64,000 bases of DNA from Bacteroidota bacterium (GCA_020444515.1 JAHLKX010000002.1:787024-851023), one strand, 5' to 3'. Shown: positions 44,481-54,356, counted from the stretch's first letter. Program-made: numbers and translations. Notes: a model not told the origin generated them from the letters alone.

Positions 44481-46091
44481 ATGAAAATTAGGTTGATCAG
44501 GACGATTTATTCAATGTTGTTCCTGTCCTTTTTATGGGGCATGGTTGTGCCGTTGCATGCGCAATATTATGATCCCAAAACGACCGCTCAGAAATTTGCA
44601 TCCGTGCTTCAAATCATCAACTTTGCCTATGTTGATACCATTGATGAGCCTGACCTGGTAGAAAAAGCCATCATATCTGTTCTTAAAGAACTGGATCCCC
44701 ACTCCCAATACATTTCTAAAAAAGACCTCAGGAATGCCACTGAGCCCCTGGAAGGCATCTTCGAGGGGATTGGAATCTCTTTTCAAGTTTACAAAGACAC
44801 CATCCTGGTAATTTCGCCGGTACCTGGCGGACCCGCGGAAAAACTCGGAATTATGGCCGGAGATAAGATCGTAAAGATTGATGGAGAAAATGCCACCGGC
44901 AGTTATGTAGACAATAATTATGTGTTTAAACATCTTCGGGGCGATAAAGGAACTTCGGTTAATGTGAGCATATACAGGAAAGGTAGAAAAAGACTCATCG
45001 ATTATACCATTATGCGCGATCGTATTCCGATCAACAGTCTTGACGCGGTTTTCATGGCCGTACCTGAAATTGGATACATCAAGCTCAACCGCTTCAGCCG
45101 AACGACTATGGATGAATTTCGAATGGCACTTGGAGAACTGAAAGACCAGGGCATGTCAAAGCTGATCCTTGATCTGAGGGGTAATTCAGGGGGCTACCTG
45201 GATGTGGCCATTGATCTGGCAGATGAATTCCTTGGTCCGGGCAAGCTGATCCTCTATACAGAAGGTAAGTCAAGTCCAACGCGGAAATACAAATCTTCTT
45301 TCCGTGGGAATTTTGAAGAGGGAAAGCTTGTTATTTTAATGGATGAGGGCTCTGCATCGGCCAGTGAAATTGTAGCCGGTGCCATCCAGGATTGGGACCG
45401 TGGTTTGATCGTCGGACGCCGATCTTTTGGAAAAGGCCTGGTGCAACGACCCTATTATTTACCTGATAGCTCTGTTGTCAGGCTTACCGTAGCCCGATAT
45501 TATACACCCACCGGACGGTGTATCCAAAAACCCTATAATGAAGGATACGAGGAATACTATGATGACCTTGCCTACCGGTTGGAAAATGGAGAGTTATCGG
45601 ATGAGCACAATATCAACTTTCCGGATTCGCTCAAATATTATACACCCAATAACAGAATCGTTTATGGAGGTGGTGGAATTATGCCCGATGTTTTCGTTGC
45701 ATGGGATTCCACCTACTATACCGATTTTTATGTCGACCTGCTGAGCCGAGGACTTTTCAATGACTTTGTTCTTGATTTTGTCGATCAGGAACGGGAGTAT
45801 CTGTTAAAAAGATATCCCCTTTTCGAAGAGTTCAATAGCAGGTTCCGCGTCGACAGCCGGTTTCTAGACAATTTTCTCCAATTTGCTGAAGCTTTGGATG
45901 TGGTGCCGCGCGAACATGAGCTTGAATATTCTGATGAACTGATACGCTTTCAACTCAAGGCACTTATTGCCCGCAACCTTTTTGAATTTAAATCCTATTT
46001 TCAAGTTCTGACCTCGTTTGATGATGGTTTCCGAAAAGCTGTTGAAGTATTGAGTGACGAATCTTATTTTGTTGAACTGGTCAATAATTAA
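44481..46091 (+). CDS. S41 family C-terminal processing peptidase
   Basis: An exported serine protease of 536 residues. The signal peptide ends at VPLHAQ. The PDZ domain spans about residues 90-170 (VYKDTILVISPVPGGPAEKLG, AGDKIVKIDGENATGSYV). The S41 catalytic core follows, with MDEGSASASEIVAGAIQDW (nucleophile serine near residue 294), GRRSFGKGLVQ (catalytic lysine near 319) and YTPTGRCIQKPY. A C-terminal segment of about 150 residues is of unknown function. CtpA-type proteases process or degrade envelope proteins. It is a single gene, divergent from the MFS gene. Confidence 0.92.
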   Translation: MKIRLIRTIYSMLFLSFLWGMVVPLHAQYYDPKTTAQKFASVLQIINFAYVDTIDEPDLVEKAIISVLKELDPHSQYISKKDLRNATEPLEGIFEGIGISFQVYKDTILVISPVPGGPAEKLGIMAGDKIVKIDGENATGSYVDNNYVFKHLRGDKGTSVNVSIYRKGRKRLIDYTIMRDRIPINSLDAVFMAVPEIGYIKLNRFSRTTMDEFRMALGELKDQGMSKLILDLRGNSGGYLDVAIDLADEFLGPGKLILYTEGKSSPTRKYKSSFRGNFEEGKLVILMDEGSASASEIVAGAIQDWDRGLIVGRRSFGKGLVQRPYYLPDSSVVRLTVARYYTPTGRCIQKPYNEGYEEYYDDLAYRLENGELSDEHNINFPDSLKYYTPNNRIVYGGGGIMPDVFVAWDSTYYTDFYVDLLSRGLFNDFVLDFVDQEREYLLKRYPLFEEFNSRFRVDSRFLDNFLQFAEALDVVPREHELEYSDELIRFQLKALIARNLFEFKSYFQVLTSFDDGFRKAVEVLSDESYFVELVNN

Positions 46092-46427
46092 TTCTTCTTT
46101 TAAATTATCCACGTTTTTATATTTCCATTTGTCGATATTTTGGAAAATTACCGCATTATTTTTCCCTAATTGGGAAATCTGGCATACCCTTGTTTTTTCC
46201 TTATTCCTGGATTTTGAATTGAGTCTCCCATTAAAATATGGAATTTAATTAACATGAAAACAATGGGTTATATGATATTTTCAGATGGTTAATGATCGTT
46301 TTTGATTTTCGAATGTTCTCCCAGAAATTGATTTGCATAGTTTTTGGCAATCCCAAAATCGTCAAGGTAATTTAAGGTAATAATAAAAGAATGCTTTCCG
46401 GAGTCATTCTCTTCAAAAAAGCAAATC
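46092..46427. other. 336-base gap with one palindrome
   Basis: TTTCCCTAATTGGGAAA (46161-46177) is a perfect inverted repeat with a five-base centre, about 70 bases after the protease stop. It may be part of a terminator or an operator. The rest of the gap shows no promoter match or RNA gene that I can support. Confidence 0.4.
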
Positions 46428-48029
46428 ATGGTAATAATTAGAACTACAATTTTTCTACTCCTGTTCGCAGCACTTACTACCCAATCCCAAACCTACATTA
46501 CAGCAGGTGAAGTAACCGGTAATTGGTCACCCGAAGGCAATCCTTACATTGTCGAAGGAGATTTGATCGTAAGTCCGGAAGAACGTTTAAGCATTGAACC
46601 CGGTGTTGAAGTCGTCTTTTCGGGGCCTTATGCCATTGAGGTTTATGGTCGCATCGAGGCGCTTGGAACACCTGCCGATAGCATATGGTTTACCGTTTCT
46701 GATACCAGTGGATTTTCATTTGAAAATTACAGCGGTTGGTATGGAATCGGATTTGTCGGCTATGGGGCTATCACCAATGAAATGTCCAAATTTGAATATT
46801 GTAATATTGAATTCAGTGCCGGTACAGGAATCTCCTGCATGCATTACAACAATCTTGAAATCAATCATTCCCGCATTTCGAATAACAAGGAATATGGAAT
46901 GAATTTGATGGAATTTTCAGATATTCAAAGTCATGATCTTTTGATCGAAAACAACCTGGAAGGAGGATTAGCTCTTAGTTTCAGTGCACCTCAATTGACT
47001 GGTTTTGTAATCCGGAACAATGGCGGTTCGGGTATTTCAATCCTGGGTAATTCCAATGGATCAGTCATAGCCACATTCACAGATGGCCGGATAGATATGA
47101 ATAATTCCAATCAAAATGGGGGAGGTATGGCCATCTGGGAAGATGCAATGGTCATGATTACAAATGTAGAAATTACCAGTAATACTGGAGTTTACGGTGG
47201 TGGAATGTATGCCAGTTCAGGTTATATTACCGTGAATGAAAGTTTGATATCATTCAATGAATCCATCTCCGGAGGCGGTATTTATATCGAAAACGGAACC
47301 CATTTATTGATGGATTATGGAACCATTACCCATAACTCAGTTGCTATTGCCGGAGGCGGTGTATATAATTATGATGGAAATATTGCAATAACCCGTTCAA
47401 CCATTGCTGATAATATCGCTTCTGAAAGTGGCGGTGGATTGTATTTTGAACTGTATGAAAATGGTGAAAATACAATTAACAGTTCGATTGTTTGGAATAA
47501 TTATCCTGATGCTATCATGGCTCCTATTGTGCAGCCCGATGTAATGTATTCGGATATCATGGGTGGATTTGAAGGAATTGGCAACCTGGATAAGGACCCG
47601 CTTTTTGCTCAACCTGATAATAACGACTACCAGTTAACGTGGGTGAATTATCCCTTCGAAAATGCCTATACTTCTCCTTGTATTGATAGTGGCGACCCCG
47701 TATTAGCCCTTGACCCGGATGGAACAACAGCTGATATGGGTGCATTTTATTATCAACAGGAAATGTTTGTAACCCGCATAGCCGAATCTAACTGGGGAAC
47801 ATCTTTGGAAGTTTATCCCAATCCGGCAAACAACATCATCTACCTTCAGGGAAATGAAGAAATATCCGGAATTGAAATTACCAGTCTGAATGGACAAATT
47901 GTGAAAAAAATTGAAGCCGTGAACCCGGGTAAAGGTTACCAAATTAGCGAATTAAAGCAAGGGATTTACTTGGTTAGGATGCATGATGGAAATGGAAATG
48001 CAATCACAAAAAAACTTATCAAACAATAA
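46428..48029 (+). CDS. Secreted parallel beta-helix protein, T9SS substrate
   Basis: A 533-residue secreted protein. After a signal peptide (ends TTQSQT) there is a right-handed parallel beta-helix made of repeats with GGG/GGA turns and asparagine ladders (for example NNGGSGISILGNSNGS, GVYGGGMYASSGYITVNES, SVAIAGGGVYNYDGN), from about residue 80 to 420. The C-terminal 75 residues form a type IX secretion sorting tail (LEVYPNPANNIIYLQGNEE, ending in GNAITKKLIKQ). Beta-helices of this type occur in carbohydrate-active enzymes and adhesins, and no catalytic residues are evident. It is exported by the PorSS and stays attached or is released. A terminator follows at 48124. Confidence 0.88.
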   Translation: MVIIRTTIFLLLFAALTTQSQTYITAGEVTGNWSPEGNPYIVEGDLIVSPEERLSIEPGVEVVFSGPYAIEVYGRIEALGTPADSIWFTVSDTSGFSFENYSGWYGIGFVGYGAITNEMSKFEYCNIEFSAGTGISCMHYNNLEINHSRISNNKEYGMNLMEFSDIQSHDLLIENNLEGGLALSFSAPQLTGFVIRNNGGSGISILGNSNGSVIATFTDGRIDMNNSNQNGGGMAIWEDAMVMITNVEITSNTGVYGGGMYASSGYITVNESLISFNESISGGGIYIENGTHLLMDYGTITHNSVAIAGGGVYNYDGNIAITRSTIADNIASESGGGLYFELYENGENTINSSIVWNNYPDAIMAPIVQPDVMYSDIMGGFEGIGNLDKDPLFAQPDNNDYQLTWVNYPFENAYTSPCIDSGDPVLALDPDGTTADMGAFYYQQEMFVTRIAESNWGTSLEVYPNPANNIIYLQGNEEISGIEITSLNGQIVKKIEAVNPGKGYQISELKQGIYLVRMHDGNGNAITKKLIKQ

Positions 48030-48123
48030 TAAATGATTCTATTGGAAAGGAAACCAAATCTACGCTCACAGAATAAGGAATGATACCTTGACTCACCTCT
48101 ATATGCGTTATTGTAGTTCTGTT

Positions 48124-48154
48124 AAGGCCGGGAGTTCTCCCGGCCTTGCATTTT
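48124..48154 (+). terminator. Rho-independent terminator after beta-helix gene
   Basis: Arms AAGGCCGGGAG (48124-48134) and CTCCCGGCCTT (48137-48147) pair over 11 bases around TT, followed by GCATTTTTTT. Confidence 0.82.
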
Positions 48155-48219
48155 TTTGGCAATTTTAAGTAAACATTCTATAGCTTTTCGTACTTTTAAC
48201 AATTATCAATATCAAAGCA

Positions 48220-48729
48220 ATGAAAGAGATCAAATTGCTCGAGGAGCAAATCGCAAAACTGGATGTTAAAGGTTTCGACCTGAATGCATGGAAACAATAC
48301 ACCGTTGTGCTGCTGGCCAGGATATTCGGTGAAAATGACCCGAAGATCAAACAGGTGGAAAAAATTGAATACGACTATTCAAGTTGGTCGCTGCGAGATA
48401 CCTCAGGCAGTTCGGCTTATATGGAAACCTGCAAAAAACTGGGTCGCGAAATATTGCAGGCTTCCATTGATGAACTTAAAGCTTTTGGTGCACCTGATCA
48501 TCAAAAGCCTAAAAACAAGGTGATTGATGTAGAAGTGGTAATCCATGCATTGGAAGAGGAACTTAAAGTTTCACAATTTAAAAATCTTGTTGCGATCATC
48601 AATGATGAATCAAACCAGGTAGAAAAAGCGAAAGCATTGGAGCAATTCCTGAAAAATACAGATAAACAGTTTCCTGAGAAATTTTTGATCAATCTTTTAT
48701 CCTCAAAAGATTTGAAAGACAAGTTTTGA
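48220..48729 (+). CDS. Conserved hypothetical alpha-helical protein
   Basis: A 169-residue soluble protein with no signal peptide or membrane segment. Composition and heptad-like patterns suggest mostly alpha helices. The first half contains VVLLARIFGENDPKIKQVEK and YDYSSWSLRD, and the second contains VEVVIHALEEELKVSQFKNL. I do not recognise a domain. It sits alone between a terminator at 48124-48154 and the ribosomal protein block, and 70 bases separate the hairpin from its start. The intact frame and normal codon use indicate a real gene. Confidence 0.7.
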   Translation: MKEIKLLEEQIAKLDVKGFDLNAWKQYTVVLLARIFGENDPKIKQVEKIEYDYSSWSLRDTSGSSAYMETCKKLGREILQASIDELKAFGAPDHQKPKNKVIDVEVVIHALEEELKVSQFKNLVAIINDESNQVEKAKALEQFLKNTDKQFPEKFLINLLSSKDLKDKF

Positions 48730-49150
48730 TAGCTACATAAATTGCGAAATAGGGTTATGTATTTTCGGTAATTCTATTACATTATACCCGTTTTTCCAAT
48801 GTTTAAAAGCCAGGCCCATTGATATGCAGTTTGCCTAACATCTTAAACATTATCCAATAACTGTTTAAAACAAATGTTTTGAAAACCATTCCCGGACCAA
48901 TTTTTCAAGTTATAATAAATTAACGCACTGCATATTTCTCAATTCAGACGACACATGTTTTTTATGGTTATTGCATCCATTCTGTGAATGATCTGCCTGT
49001 TGAAAAGAAAAGGAAAGATGGAGAAGGCGCAAAAAATGGTAATGGTTTATGATTAGAATTCATTACAATTGAACATTGGAAATGGGTATAAAAAATATCC
49101 TATTCGATTCCTATGTTCCAATCACCTTGAAATTTAATTTGTAAAAAAGA
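48730..49150. other. 421-base gap ahead of rplU, nothing recognised
   Basis: This region contains no gene-like frame, no tRNA and no clear terminator. Its right edge leads into the rplU promoter at 49151. An AAAACAAATGTTTT near-palindrome around 48868-48881 is not convincing as a site. Confidence 0.45.
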
Positions 49151-49180
49151 TTTGTGGGTTTAAAATTTTTTCTAATTTTG
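49151..49180 (+). promoter_or_regulatory. rplU-rpmA promoter
   Basis: TTTG (49151-49154) and TAATTTTG (49173-49180) match the Bacteroidota -33 and -7 elements with an 18-base spacer. The start site would be near 49187, about 30 bases before the rplU ATG. This is the best promoter match in the window. Confidence 0.72.
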
Positions 49181-49216
49181 CACTCCAATTTTTTCAGGAA
49201 AAAGCAAATATATAAA

Positions 49217-49846
49217 ATGTACGCAATAGTAGAAATAGCAGGGCAACAATTCAAAGTTGAAAAAGAACAGGAAATCTTTGTGCATCGTTTGGAAGGAGAA
49301 GCCGGATCAACCGTTGAGTTTGATAATGTTTTACTTTATGATAATGAGGGTAAGATCTCCGTGGGAACACCAACTGTCGACGGTATTTTGGTTAAAGCAA
49401 AAATTGTTGAACACCTGAAGGGCGACAAAGTAATTGTTTTCCATAAAAAGCGTCGTAAGGGTTATCAGAAACAAAACGGTCATCGTCAGTACTTCAGTAA
49501 GATTGTGATTGAAGACATTCTTTCAGGAGCAAAAAAATCAGCTCCCAAGACTGAAGCAAAGAAGGAAGCTCCAAAAAAGGAAACACCCAAGAAAGAAGCA
49601 GCACCCAAGGCTGAAGTAAAGGCGGATACCAAAGAGACTCCTAAAAAAGCGGCAGCCAAACCAAAGGCCACCAAAAAGACCGCTGAAAAAAAGGAAACCC
49701 CAGCAAAAGCCAAACCAAAAGCTACGAAGAAAGCAGCACCCAAAGCTAAAGCGGCAGCCAAACCAAAAGCCGAAGCGAAGGAAGAAAAACCTGAAAAAAA
49801 AGAAGTTAAAAAATCCGATATGGATGAAAAAAAAGATGATAAGTAA
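49217..49846 (+). CDS. rplU: 50S ribosomal protein L21 with long basic C-terminal tail
   Basis: Large-subunit ribosomal protein of 209 residues. The first 103 or so are a normal L21 ([40 protein letters not shown]). The remaining 105 residues are a low-complexity tail of Lys, Ala, Pro, Glu and Thr ([17 protein letters not shown] and similar), resembling histone H1-like tails, which doubles the usual length of L21. The start is at the canonical MYAIVEI; an in-frame ATG 63 bases upstream overlaps the promoter. It is followed by rpmA after 49 bases, the classic rplU-rpmA pair. An apparent frame on the opposite strand is an artefact of the repeat. Confidence 0.94.
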   Translation: MYAIVEIAGQQFKVEKEQEIFVHRLEGEAGSTVEFDNVLLYDNEGKISVGTPTVDGILVKAKIVEHLKGDKVIVFHKKRRKGYQKQNGHRQYFSKIVIEDILSGAKKSAPKTEAKKEAPKKETPKKEAAPKAEVKADTKETPKKAAAKPKATKKTAEKKETPAKAKPKATKKAAPKAKAAAKPKAEAKEEKPEKKEVKKSDMDEKKDDK

Positions 49847-49895
49847 TTCATCATTTTAAACTGAATAAAATTAGACTAATATAAAATTGTAAGCC

Positions 49896-50165
49896 ATGGC
49901 ACACAAAAAAGGAGTTGGTAGTTCGAGAAACGGTCGTGAATCGGAAAGCAAACGCTTAGGTGTAAAAATATACGGCGGTCAGTTTGCAAAAGCCGGCAAT
50001 ATAATAATCCGGCAGCGAGGAACCAAACATTACCCGGGTGAAAATGTGGGCATGGGCAAAGATCATACTTTATTTGCCCTGGCCGACGGGACGGTTGAAT
50101 TTCGCAGAAAAAGAGACGACCGCTCATATGTGAGCATCGTTACTGCTGATGAGAAAGCAAGCTAA
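49896..50165 (+). CDS. rpmA: 50S ribosomal protein L27
   Basis: An 89-residue ribosomal protein at the peptidyl-transferase site. It begins [20 protein letters not shown], with the conserved glycine-rich N-terminus, and contains [20 protein letters not shown] and the [14 protein letters not shown] segment, all as expected. There is no N-terminal extension of the kind cleaved in Firmicutes. The length is normal. It shares a transcript with rplU and ends at the terminator at 50198-50229. Confidence 0.97.
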   Translation: MAHKKGVGSSRNGRESESKRLGVKIYGGQFAKAGNIIIRQRGTKHYPGENVGMGKDHTLFALADGTVEFRRKRDDRSYVSIVTADEKAS

Positions 50166-50197
50166 GTCCGCCGCCGCGGATTGATTACAGAAGGTTA

Positions 50198-50229
50198 AAT
50201 CCTTCTCCAATTGGGGAAGGATTTTTTTT
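50198..50229 (+). terminator. rplU-rpmA terminator
   Basis: AATCCTTCTCC (50198-50208) and GGGGAAGGATT (50213-50223) form a stem with one G-T pair around AATT, followed by a run of eight T. Confidence 0.88.
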
Positions 50230-50257
50230 GTTTTTGATATGGTACCCAATAGGGAAT

Positions 50258-50289
50258 TTTGCCAATTCAAACCTAATACGCTACTTTTG
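50258..50289 (+). promoter_or_regulatory. serS promoter
   Basis: TTTG (50258-50261) and TACTTTTG (50282-50289) match the Bacteroidota -33 and -7 elements with a 20-base spacer. The -7 element ends 17 bases before the serS ATG, so the leader is short. Confidence 0.66.
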
Positions 50290-50306
50290 TACATCAAATC
50301 AGAAAT

Positions 50307-51584
50307 ATGTTACAGGTTAATTTTATCCGTGAAAACAAGCAGGAAGTTATCGATCGGCTGGCCATTAAAAATTTTGATGCATCAGTAATTATTGATGACA
50401 TCATCAAACTGGATGAAGATCGCAGAATGATTCAAAAAGAACTGGATGATGCCCTTGCAGAATCAAATCGTTTGGCCAAGGAAATCGGCGGACTCTATAA
50501 GCAGGGAAAAAGGGAGGAAGCCGAGGTGATGAAAGAACGCACTGTTGAGCTTAAGCAACTTTCGAAGGAATTGGGTGATAAACTAAATGCTGTCATTTCT
50601 GAAATGGACAAGCAACTGGTTTTGCTTCCCAACTTACCCCATTCATCGGTTCCTAAAGGGAAAACGGAAGACGATAATGAAGTTATATCTCAGGAGGGAA
50701 CCATTCCGGTTTTGACGCCCGATGCGGTACCTCACTGGGACCTGATCAAAAAATATGATATCATTGATTTTGATTTGGGAAATAAAGTCACGGGTGCAGG
50801 GTTTCCTTTTTATAAAGGCAAAGGTGCCAAATTGCAGCGATCTCTGATCAATTTTTTCCTGGACCAGGCTCTTGAGGCTGGTTATGTTGAATTTCAACCA
50901 CCCTTACTTGTCAATGAAGATTCTGGATATGGCACTGGCCAGCTACCAGATAAAGATGGACAGATGTACCATATTGGAGAGGATAATTTTTATCTGGTAC
51001 CCACTGCCGAAGTTCCCATTACCAATATTTATCGTAATCAAATTTTAAAATCATCGGATCTACCCATCAAAAATGTGGCTTATTCCTCCTGCTTCCGTCG
51101 AGAAGCGGGATCATGGGGCGCCCATGTCAGGGGACTTAACCGCTTGCACCAATTCGACAAGGTAGAGATTGTTCATGTTGCCCATCCTGATCAATCTTAT
51201 CAAGTACTTGAAGAAATGCAGGATCACGTGGCCTCGCTCATCCGTGCGCTTGAATTGCCTTTTCGGATTTTAAAATTGTGTGGTGGTGATATAAGTTTTA
51301 CCTCGGCCCTTACCTATGACTTTGAGGTGTTCTCAGCGGCACAGCAACGGTGGCTTGAAGTAAGTTCGGTTTCAAACTTTGAAAGTTTTCAGGCCAACCG
51401 AATGAAACTAAGGTTTAAAGATGATGATGGTAAAACCAAATTGGCACACACCCTTAATGGCAGTGCCCTGGCATTACCAAGGATTGTTGCGGCCTTACTT
51501 GAGAATAATCAAACCCCTAATGGAATTAATATCCCCAATGCATTGGTTCCTTACACAGGATTTGAAACAATTGGTCAGGATTGA
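50307..51584 (+). CDS. serS: Seryl-tRNA synthetase
   Basis: Class II aminoacyl-tRNA synthetase of 425 residues that charges tRNA-Ser. The N-terminal helical arm (about residues 1-110) is present. Motif 2 reads FRREAGSWGAHVRGLNRLHQ with FDKVEI, in a form seen in Bacteroidota. Motif 3 is NGSALALPRIVAALLENNQ near the C-terminus, and GTIPVLTPDAVPHWDL precedes the core. All active-site elements are in place and the length is normal. It has its own promoter at 50258-50289 and is followed by a TPR protein gene. Confidence 0.96.
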   Translation: MLQVNFIRENKQEVIDRLAIKNFDASVIIDDIIKLDEDRRMIQKELDDALAESNRLAKEIGGLYKQGKREEAEVMKERTVELKQLSKELGDKLNAVISEMDKQLVLLPNLPHSSVPKGKTEDDNEVISQEGTIPVLTPDAVPHWDLIKKYDIIDFDLGNKVTGAGFPFYKGKGAKLQRSLINFFLDQALEAGYVEFQPPLLVNEDSGYGTGQLPDKDGQMYHIGEDNFYLVPTAEVPITNIYRNQILKSSDLPIKNVAYSSCFRREAGSWGAHVRGLNRLHQFDKVEIVHVAHPDQSYQVLEEMQDHVASLIRALELPFRILKLCGGDISFTSALTYDFEVFSAAQQRWLEVSSVSNFESFQANRMKLRFKDDDGKTKLAHTLNGSALALPRIVAALLENNQTPNGINIPNALVPYTGFETIGQD

Positions 51585-51634
51585 TGTTTTAAAATAAACA
51601 TGTTGATGTTCCGTTTTGAAGTGAAGATTTATTC

Positions 51635-53569
51635 ATGATATCTCGTTTTTCATATATATTGCTGGTTGTTATTTTGTTCGTGACAATTGTTGTGAATGCC
51701 CAGGTAGATAAAGTATTGCAACCCGTGGAAGTCCATCCGCCTAATCCCGGTGGGGCACCAGTACAAAAAAAGGAAAGTGATCAGCAACTTGCTGCACAGT
51801 ATTTTCGCAACCGGGACTTTGAGAAAGCTGTTATCCTTTATAAAAAACTATATGAAGAACAGAATAGCAGTGTTTTTTATACTTATTATCTATACTGTTT
51901 GGTGGAGCTTGACGATTTTAAAGAAGCAGAGCGCCTTGTTAAAAAGCAGATTAAAAGCGATCCCAATGGATTAAAATATCAAGTGGATCTCGGATATGTT
52001 TATGCTGAAGAAGGAGATCAGGGAAAATCCAGGCGCCAGTTTGAGTCGATATTAAAAGATATACCCGCAAACCGGCAGAAGATCATTGAACTCTCCAATG
52101 CATTTCTTTACCGCCAGCAAACTGAGTATGCTATCGAAACCTACAAAAAGGGTAGCAAATTGTTAGACTATCCATTTTACCTTGAATTGGGTAACCTTTT
52201 TCGTCAGACCAGGAACTATTCGGCCATGATAGATGCCTATCTTGATATGGTAGACTACGATTATCTGAATATAGCCACCATTCAATCAAGACTACAGAGT
52301 GCCTTAAACGATGATCCCGATGGCAGTGTGAATGAATACCTGCGTTATTCGCTGCTGGAGAGGGTTCAAAAAGATCCACAAAAGGTTTATTTTTCTGAAA
52401 TGTTATTATGGCTCAGCATTCAGAATGAAGATTATAACCTGGCATTTACACAGGCAAAAGCCATTGATCGCAGGATGAAAGAAGATGGTGCCCGGATTTA
52501 TGATCTTGCCAATATATGCATGTCCAATGAAGCGTATGATGTGGCTATGGAAGCTTTCAGGTATATACTCAAAAAAGGGAAAGATAATTATCTGTATGTG
52601 GATGCGAGGATTGGACTGCTCTATGCGCATTACCTGAAAGTGACCAATACGCATACATTTACTGAAAATGATTTGATGGACCTTGAGCGAGAATACAAAG
52701 AGACGCTTGATGAATACGGTCGGAATGCATCAACAATTGTTATCATGCAATATCTGGGACATCTTCAGGCATTTTATCTTGATAAAACTGATGAGGCAAT
52801 AGCCAATCTTAACCAGGCCATTCAAATGGTAGGTGCCAATCCCCGTGATTTGGCAGCTTCAAAAGTCGAACTTGCGGATATTTATGTGCTTACTGGTGAT
52901 GTATGGGAGGCCAAATTGTTATACGCTCAGGTGGAAAAGGATTTTAAGAATGATCCAATTGGTTATGATGCCAGGTTTAAGAATGCAAAGCTCTCTTTTT
53001 ATATTGGTGAATATAATTGGGCCAAGGCACAACTTGATGTCTTGAAAGCCGCTACCTCCAAACTAATTGCCAATGATGCTTTGCGTCTTTCCGTTCTGAT
53101 CAGTGACAACCTGGATGCGGACTCTTCCACAACCGCTCTCAATCTATATGCAAAAGCAGATTTGCTGCTATATCAGCATAAGGAGGCTGAGGCCCTGGTC
53201 ACACTTGATTCCATTTTTGAACTGGCTACGTACCATCCCATTTTTGATGAGGTATTGTTAAAAAAAGCGGAGATCAGGATCTCACAACAGCGTTTTGAAG
53301 ATGCGGCCACACTTCTTGCTAAAATAGTTAATGATTATCCATATGATATTACGGCCGACAATGCATTGTTTATGTTGGCAGAATTGAATGAGAATCAGTT
53401 TAACGATCCTGACCGGGCGATGGCATTGTATGAGCAGTTGCTTTCGGATTATCCTGGCAGTTTATATGCAGTTGATGCCCGAAAACGATTTCGTATTTTA
53501 AGAGGCGACTTCAATAAGAAGACCCTAACCGATGAGGAACGTTTTTTATTCAATCTGGAACCTAATTAA
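51635..53569 (+). CDS. Tetratricopeptide repeat protein, exported
   Basis: A 644-residue protein with a signal peptide (ends TIVVNAQ) followed by helical TPR-like repeats along most of its length: AAQYFRNRDFEKAVILYKKL, EAERLVKKQIKSDPNGLKYQ, GRQFESILK-like units, and at the C-terminus QQRFEDAATLLAKIVNDYPY and NDPDRAMALYEQLLSDYPGS. The final repeats resemble those of BamD/YbgF-type proteins. It is probably a periplasmic scaffold, perhaps lipid-free. It lies between serS and rsmA, a conserved order in many Bacteroidota, and ends 25 bases before rsmA. The exact partners are unknown. Confidence 0.85.
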   Translation: MISRFSYILLVVILFVTIVVNAQVDKVLQPVEVHPPNPGGAPVQKKESDQQLAAQYFRNRDFEKAVILYKKLYEEQNSSVFYTYYLYCLVELDDFKEAERLVKKQIKSDPNGLKYQVDLGYVYAEEGDQGKSRRQFESILKDIPANRQKIIELSNAFLYRQQTEYAIETYKKGSKLLDYPFYLELGNLFRQTRNYSAMIDAYLDMVDYDYLNIATIQSRLQSALNDDPDGSVNEYLRYSLLERVQKDPQKVYFSEMLLWLSIQNEDYNLAFTQAKAIDRRMKEDGARIYDLANICMSNEAYDVAMEAFRYILKKGKDNYLYVDARIGLLYAHYLKVTNTHTFTENDLMDLEREYKETLDEYGRNASTIVIMQYLGHLQAFYLDKTDEAIANLNQAIQMVGANPRDLAASKVELADIYVLTGDVWEAKLLYAQVEKDFKNDPIGYDARFKNAKLSFYIGEYNWAKAQLDVLKAATSKLIANDALRLSVLISDNLDADSSTTALNLYAKADLLLYQHKEAEALVTLDSIFELATYHPIFDEVLLKKAEIRISQQRFEDAATLLAKIVNDYPYDITADNALFMLAELNENQFNDPDRAMALYEQLLSDYPGSLYAVDARKRFRILRGDFNKKTLTDEERFLFNLEPN

Positions 53570-53594
53570 GTCCCGTCAAAATTCCTCAAAAGCC

Positions 53595-54353
53595 ATGGTT
53601 CATCCGAAAAAGCACCTGGGTCAGCATTTTCTGACTGATCAGCACACCGCCCAAAAAATTGTCAACTTCCTGCCAGATGGTGTTAAAAATTTACTAGAGA
53701 TAGGGCCCGGAAAAGGAATTTTAACTCAATACATCCTTGAAAAGCAAATTCCCGATTTCCAGGTGATAGAAATTGATAAAGAGTCTGTTGATTATTTGTC
53801 AAATCAATTTCCTACACTGCAAAGGAGGATCATACAAGATGATTTTCTAAAAGTTGATTTACGATATTTATTTGATGATAAATTTGCCATCATTGGTAAT
53901 TTCCCATATAATATTTCAAGCCAAATTCTTTTCCGGGTACTTGAATTCAGGGAACAGGTAGAAGTGGTCGTAGGAATGTTTCAAAAAGAAGTGGCCGAGC
54001 GAATTGCCTCTCCTCCTGGCAACAAAAAATATGGCATCCTGAGTGTCTTGACACAGGCATTTTATCAAATTGAATATTTATCAACGATCAAGGAAGGTGT
54101 TTTTTTCCCTCCTCCCCGGGTTAAATCGGCGGTGATTCGATTAAAAAGAAACCAGGTTGAGCAACTTGCATGTGATGAAAAACTTTTTTTTGAAGTTGTC
54201 AAAACAGCTTTTAATCAGCGACGCAAAACATTGCGAAATGCCTTGAAGAAATTTAGGCTCGTTGAGGATCAGAATATCGTGAACCTTTTAGATCAAAGGG
54301 CGGAACAATTAGGGGTTCAGCAATTCATTGAAATTACCAGGGCTTTGAAATAG
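53595..54353 (+). CDS. rsmA: 16S rRNA dimethyladenosine transferase (KsgA)
   Basis: Methylates two adjacent adenosines near the 3' end of 16S rRNA using SAM, a late step of small-subunit assembly. From the start MVHPKKHLGQHFLTD the protein has 252 residues. Motif I is LLEIGPGKGILTQYIL, and motif IV is IGNFPYNISSQIL, where NFPY replaces the common NLPY. The end contains FFPPPRVKSAVIRLKR and AFNQRRKTLRNALKKF. An ATG 63 bases upstream overlaps the TPR gene and is less likely. It is convergent with the ArsR gene, with a shared hairpin between. Confidence 0.95.
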   Translation: MVHPKKHLGQHFLTDQHTAQKIVNFLPDGVKNLLEIGPGKGILTQYILEKQIPDFQVIEIDKESVDYLSNQFPTLQRRIIQDDFLKVDLRYLFDDKFAIIGNFPYNISSQILFRVLEFREQVEVVVGMFQKEVAERIASPPGNKKYGILSVLTQAFYQIEYLSTIKEGVFFPPPRVKSAVIRLKRNQVEQLACDEKLFFEVVKTAFNQRRKTLRNALKKFRLVEDQNIVNLLDQRAEQLGVQQFIEITRALK

Positions 54354-54356
54354 AGA

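Noticed and set aside
49486..49854. Long open frame on the minus strand opposite L21
   Set aside because: It mirrors the low-complexity Lys-Ala-Pro tail of rplU and encodes a biased Ala-Phe-Ser sequence with no promoter or homologous motif.
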